Of a stretch of 64,000 bases of DNA, positions 59,019-64,000 are shown piece by piece. The stretch lies in contig ML677385.1 of NCBI GenBank assembly GCA_007922305.1, positions 2,192,566 to 2,256,565 on the forward strand, in the 5' to 3' direction. The position numbers were made by a program, and so were the translations under genes. Positions within the stretch are counted from its first letter, which is position 1; every line of letters starts with the position of its first letter. The notes below the pieces were generated by a model. The model worked only from the letters and a program-made list of their open reading frames with translations, was not told the DNA's origin and ran no database searches. The DNA is from Dermatemys mawii (taxonomy: Eukaryota; Chordata; Testudines; Dermatemydidae).

Positions 59019-60542
59019 ACTTACTTCAGTGTTGCTTCAAGAACTGTTCCGAGGTCACAGTTGCTCCACAATAATTGGGATGCTGTGACCACGGTCCTCA
59101 GCAAACCCACATGGCTCAAGGGCAGCACAGAGTTTAATAATCTAATTGCAGGACACCGAGCAATCATATAGAATGATCTGGGCGTCTCCCATGGATCAGT
59201 AACAGCACCCTACAGGTCATTCACCTGGCTCATACACCTAAACTGGCTGAGATACTCCCAAGCAAAGTGTTGATCAAGTGTGCATGGTCTCTAAAGAGTG
59301 CTTTGCCAGCATGGCACAGATCTTTTGGGAATGATTGTGTTTGGCTAAAATGGAGTGAATTGTGAGCTGTATTGGGTTGCAGAATCTTAAAGCACAGTGA
59401 TTACCTTCAGCAGTTTTTAGTAAATTTTAGTCATTGTGATGACTTCCTATTGATTTGATCCCATGAGGCCTACTCACTTCTTAAGTGAGTTGATGGATTC
59501 CTGCATTAATGCTATGCAAGACATGTCAGCATGTGAAGCTACAGCAGAATTTACTTGAAATATCTCTAAGGGCTACCATACTGCACCTGTAGTTGAGAGT
59601 GACATCTAAATTAAATTTCAGCACTGTCTGATTATTTGAATTGAGGGGGTTCAGTTCCTCCATCCAGAACCCAATTGAATCAGTTGGTAAGAAGACTTAA
59701 CAAATTAGCAATTTAACATTATCAACTTAATTTGACACCTATTTGAATTGATCCAGAGAATTAAAGATTAGTTAGAATCATCAGTTAGTTGCATTATTCA
59801 GAACTGCACACTAACAATTTTGAAAGGCAGCATTCAGGCGTATGTGCATTCTTTTGTAGCGTAATCTTTGATGTATCTGCTGACCCCAGGGTATTGATGT
59901 GGCCTTCTGCAAGTAGTGTGTCTGACTGTATTTCCCAATATATCCCTGTGGGGGACATATGGAAGTGGTGTTACTAATCCAGGCAGTTTATTTATCATAT
60001 GAGAAGTAGCACAGAAACTCAGAGCAGTCCATGTTTCCTTCATCAGATTTATGGTATTATTTAGAGGCAAGAAGAGACTTTCCATAGGAAAAGTGATCTT
60101 GAGACAAATAAAAGGGTCATGGTAAAGGTGGACAAAATAATAATATATAGATGATAAATCTGTGCACTCCTGTTTACTCTTTCCCATAATACAAGAGCAA
60201 GAGATTTGCAGTGCAATCTAAAGGCAACACATTCAAGACTGATTTAAAAAATAGTTATCACACAACTTGTGAAATTCATTGTCATTGAAGCCAAATTTAA
60301 TAGACATCAAATGATTAGATATTCTGTAGTGATATGCCTGATATGACTCTCATTGAAGTCAATGGGAGTCTTTCCATTGACTTTAATGGACTTTGGTTTA
60401 GATTCAGTACGGTTGCAACAGATACGATACACTTTTTTAGAAGAATGATAAGCCCTCATCTTTAGTGCATAAGCCTATCTGATGAGGTGATGGAGAGTCA
60501 GAAGGAAACTTCTTCAGCGGGTAGTTTTTTATAACTGACCTG

Positions 60543-61026
60543 CTACAAGGTTTCTTTCAACTTCCTTTGAACTATCTGGTGCTGGCCACTTTCACGTCTC
60601 CTTGTCTCCTGATTGCCCTGACCTCTGTCCACACCCCTGCCCCCTGACAGGCCCCCTGTGACTCCCACGCATATCCAACCCCTCCCTGTCCCCTGACTGC
60701 CCCTGCCGCATGCAACCACCTCCTCTTCCCCATCCCATGACTGCCCCCCGGGAATCCCCCTATCCAACCTCCCTGCTCCCCACTCCCTTATGATGTGGCT
60801 CAGAGCAGCAGGACTGCCAACTGCGCAGCCCAGTCGAAGCCAGCCACGCCGCAGTGCTGCCTGGCAGGAGCTCGCAGCCCCACCTCCCAAAGTGCTGGCA
60901 GCAGGGCAAGCTGAGGCTATGGCAGAGGGAGGGGATAGCAGGGGATGGGCTGGGGCTAGCCTGCCTGGCAGGGAGCTCAAGGAACAGACAGGATGGTCCC
61001 ATGGGCCATAGTTTTCCCACCTCTGC
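60543..61026 (-). mobile_element. hAT element, related to 56711-57451
   Basis: Read on the minus strand, it starts CAGAGGTGGGAAAACTATGG and has the same G-rich interior type. The other end appears lost. Confidence 0.65.
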
Positions 61027-62039
61027 ATTAGAGAATAGTTTGGTGAAGCTAAAAAATAGTCTATATTTAGGCTGTTTACTTGTACCCACATCAAGTCTTG
61101 CTTTGCCACTGGTAGTTTTTGTTTTTAAGTTCTTGTGCAAAACCCATATTCTACCAATTCGGCATTACAGGACAATTATTTAACAATATTTCCACCAAGA
61201 ACAATATACCCTTAAAAGTAGTTAAACACTGCTGGTTAAACACTTTGTTAAATATGCATGTTCATGATCATTTATTTGGGATTTGATGGTATTTAAACAC
61301 AATTTTAAAGGCAGCTGCTGGAGAAGGACATTGGTCTAGAAAATTGTCTGTTGTATACTTACATAATGACTCTGTGTTTTTGGGGGGTTTTTTATCACTA
61401 GGACTGTGTAGTCAAAATATTGAAACCTGGTGAATGTGCATTCATATTTTAAACAACACTTTGAGCACGTGGATCTGATTTTTCTGCAGCTCTTCTTTTA
61501 AAGGCTCCAGAAGCATTTTGCCATCCCTACAGATAAGATTTTGAACCAATGGGTGAGGGTTGCTTTTCATTGGTGTGAGTTCCAACATACCACTTTCTAG
61601 ATTTGCTAAAATGTCATGCAAGAAAGAGATCCTCTCCTTGAAGCATAAGAAAAACTTCAGGCATGATGTAGGCTCCATCCATCATGGAAAACAATGTGCG
61701 CACAAATTTGCCTGTCTTGGGCTCCTTAAGATTCCCTTAACTAATGCTACTTCAGCCCCTGAACTTAGTTTCTGCAATATGTAGTAGATGGGTGACTGTT
61801 AGTGATCAAAAATGATCATTTGGCTTCAGTGCTCTGGCCGGGCAAGCAAATCAGTGTACACTGTGAATACATTCAAAATAATGCACAGCTTGAAGCTGCT
61901 GCCATCTTTTGAGACTTATGTTTTACGAAAGAAATCCAAACTTTAATAAGGAGAATCTTTTTTGAGATCCAGAATAGCAAGTCAGTGTTGTGGATGATGC
62001 ACTGTATAAGAGGCAGCCAAGAAGTATTGTGCTTTGCGT

Positions 62040-62315
62040 GCTGTGCCATCCACCGGTGACGCCCCTGCAGCTCCCGTCAGCCACAGTTCATGGCCAATGG
62101 GCGCTGCGGGGGCAATACTTGAGCCCCCTGGCTGCCCCTATATGTAGGAGCCAGAGCGAGGACATGCTGCTGCTTCTGGGAGCCATGCATAACCATGGCA
62201 TTCGTGGAGCAGGGCAAACCCTGAACTCGGCTCCCCAGCAGGAGCTCGAGGGCCAGATTAAAATGTCTGAAGGACTGGATGTAGCCCCTGGGCTGGAGTT
62301 TGCCCTCTCCTGATC
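62040..62315 (+). mobile_element. hAT element, right portion
   Basis: It ends GGCTGGAGTTTGCCCTCTCC then TG, the inverted form of a CAGGGG..GGGCAAAC terminus. The left end is not recognisable. Confidence 0.5.
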
Positions 62316-63564
62316 TAGAATTAAGGCCACCTTTGGCCTTCAAATTGCAAAATCTCAATCTCAGAATCCCCAGAACTAAAATGTTTTAGTGATTGTAAAG
62401 GTGACAAATGGTTGGCTCTCCTTATTTAACACTTTACAGAAAATTATATAGTAACAGGTTCTCACTGGGGACAAAGCAACTTGTTTTCTGCTTCAGTGTA
62501 TTTTGCATAAGCATCAGTGAGGTCATGTATGTGTAGCAAATCAGTTCTAAAAGTTTTTCACCCATTTATAAGATCTCTCTTATCAGAAGCTTCTCATGCT
62601 TTCTGCAAATTACACAGAACAGTTCATCTTTCTGACATGAAATACATCAATAGTAGCTTTTAATTAATTCTGGAAATTGCATTTAACTCTAAGCATCTTA
62701 TTATCCTTATGTGTCATGTGCTTTATTCTTACTTCGCCCAAGGCCTCCAATATTGCACTCGGCTGATGATGGTTTTTTACCCCAAAATCCAGCAGTGCAG
62801 TTCAATGTCTTCCAGACACTTTTCAGATTTGTTTAAAATTAGGTGTGCAGATAGTCTTTACACAAATGTTTCTTAGATATTGAGTGTGTAAATCAAGGAT
62901 TGCTGTGAAAAATCAGACTACCTGTCCTTAGCAGCAGCAAATTTGCAATTTGGAGGCTGCAACGTAGTATTAAAGAGAAATCATCTCCATTCTAAATAAA
63001 ATCAAATTGTGTTTAGCAGTAGCAAGTAATGAAAATTTTAGTTAGTTTGAGTCAGCTATAAGCTCTATGGGGATGGGGCAGACTTTGTTAGGAACATATA
63101 GTGCTTAGCACAATGGTGACTTGATCTCTGATTGTGGTCTCTAATGCTGCTACAATATAAATAATAATACACAGCCTACTGTGGCTCAGCTGAAAAGTTA
63201 AACCATTGCTTCTCTTTTTGGCAAAGATACCTGACTGTCTTTGAACTACCTGACTGCAGCACAGACCTTTGATCAGAGCACTTATATCCAACACATTATC
63301 CTCAGATATGCTCCGTACTGTGCTTTTCCCCTTGTATCAGCCCCTTTTCCCAAAGCATTGCATATCTGGCTGACAGCAGCTCGGCCCATCACTCTGCCCA
63401 GCATCTCCTCCCCTCCACTCTCACTGGTGGCTCAGAGTTGCTGCTCCTCTCTGTCTGTGCTCTTGAAGCAAGTTAGTTCTTTCTGCTCCCTTTTCACCAG
63501 TCTCCTCCATCCACTCTGACTATGGTCTATGCTGCTGTCTGGTGTTATTCTGGCCCTCCTAGTA

Positions 63565-63684
63565 GGGTGACCAGACAGCAAATGTGAAAAATCGGAACAG
63601 GGGATGTAGGGCAGTAGGAGCCTATATAAGAAAAAGACCCCAAAATTGGGACTGTCCCAATAAAATTGGGGCATTTGATAACCC
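63565..63684 (-). mobile_element. Mariner-like MITE, copy 2
   Basis: GGGTGACCAGACAGCAAATG at the left matches the reversed right end of copy 1 at 12387-12511. TA lies at 63563-63564 and 63685-63686. Size is 120 bp, inverted relative to copy 1. Confidence 0.75.
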
Positions 63685-64000
63685 TATCTCCTAGTATCCT
63701 TGTTTAGTGAACAGGAAGTCTGATGCTTTTACTTGCCCAGATAATTCAACTTGATTAAGGCTTCTGGGTGATAGGTTTTTTCCCCTATCTGCCACTGGAT
63801 TTTTTTGTATTTTGTATATTGTAAGTAATAAAGTTCTGTAGGCCAGATAAAATTACATATGCATTCCCATTGTCTTCAAATTATCCCCTGAGTGACACCA
63901 GTGCTATCCATCCCTCTTACCTCCAGTGAGTTTGTACTGGGATAACAGATTGGAGCTTCATGAGCAATCCTGTTGATGCACAAGGTGAAATAGGGTCAGC

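Larger units (their letters stand above)
53150..64000 (+). other. PKNOX1: PKNOX1 intron 4, beginning
   Basis: No further PKNOX1 exon was recognised. Listed repeats cover 54106-54414, about 55040-55450, 56711-57451, 58676-59018, 60543-61026, about 62040-62315 and 63565-63684. A MIR/L2-like tail (CCCCATTTTGCAGATGGGGA, 55852) is also present. The stretches 53160-54090, 57460-58140, 59020-60540, 61030-62030 and 62320-63560 show nothing identifiable. Confidence 0.7.

Overview
This window is vertebrate nuclear DNA, most likely from a turtle or a close sauropsid relative. The evidence is two recognisable single-copy genes with conserved order, intron-sized gaps with consensus splice sites, many CR1 LINEs with the typical 3' ends, a DIRS-type remnant, and dense hAT, Harbinger-like and mariner-like non-autonomous DNA transposons. 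The species cannot be fixed from the sequence alone.

Host genes. The last coding exon of NDUFV3 (mitochondrial complex I subunit) lies at 341-507 (+) with its poly(A) signals at 586-595. About 12 kb downstream a CpG island (about 12540-13780) with a strong splice donor at 13192/13193 marks the probable promoter and non-coding first exon of PKNOX1 (PREP1), also on +. Three coding exons of PKNOX1 follow at 44031-44132, 51328-51455 and 52978-53149. They join in phase and encode the first 117 residues, ending inside the PBX-interaction region; the rest of the gene lies beyond 64000. NDUFV3-PKNOX1 adjacency matches human 21q22.3. The two genes are not an operon and share only position: one acts in mitochondrial respiration, the other is a TALE homeodomain transcription factor.

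Repeats by region. The 0.6-12.5 kb intergenic part holds small DNA transposons, CR1 tails and a long inverted repeat. PKNOX1 intron 1 (about 31 kb) holds the most notable item, a 5.87-kb LTR retrotransposon at 16752-22624 with paired LTRs, 4-bp target duplications, gag-protease, integrase, then reverse transcriptase and RNase H. That pol order (integrase before reverse transcriptase) is copia-like, while the domains are Ty3/gypsy-like. This is the signature of the Gmr1 group. Its capsid carries a segment resembling the SCAN domain of vertebrate zinc-finger proteins. Intron 1 also has a nearly complete minus-strand CR1 (30001-about 34600) broken by an LTR-bearing insertion and a hAT element, an ancient L3/CR1 remnant, a plus-strand CR1 (about 38470-41078), and DIRS-like tyrosine-recombinase retroelement pieces (41083-about 43490) with a Harbinger-like element inside. 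Intron 2 contains a 3.7-kb hAT element with decayed transposase, itself split by a 210-bp repeat flanked by perfect 12-bp duplications. The region after exon 4 is intronic, with hAT-type elements and CR1 tails.

No tRNA, rRNA, CRISPR or bacterial-type features were seen. The transposon coding regions seen in detail are broken; only the host exons look functional. Family names for repeats come from recognised sequence patterns, not database searches.
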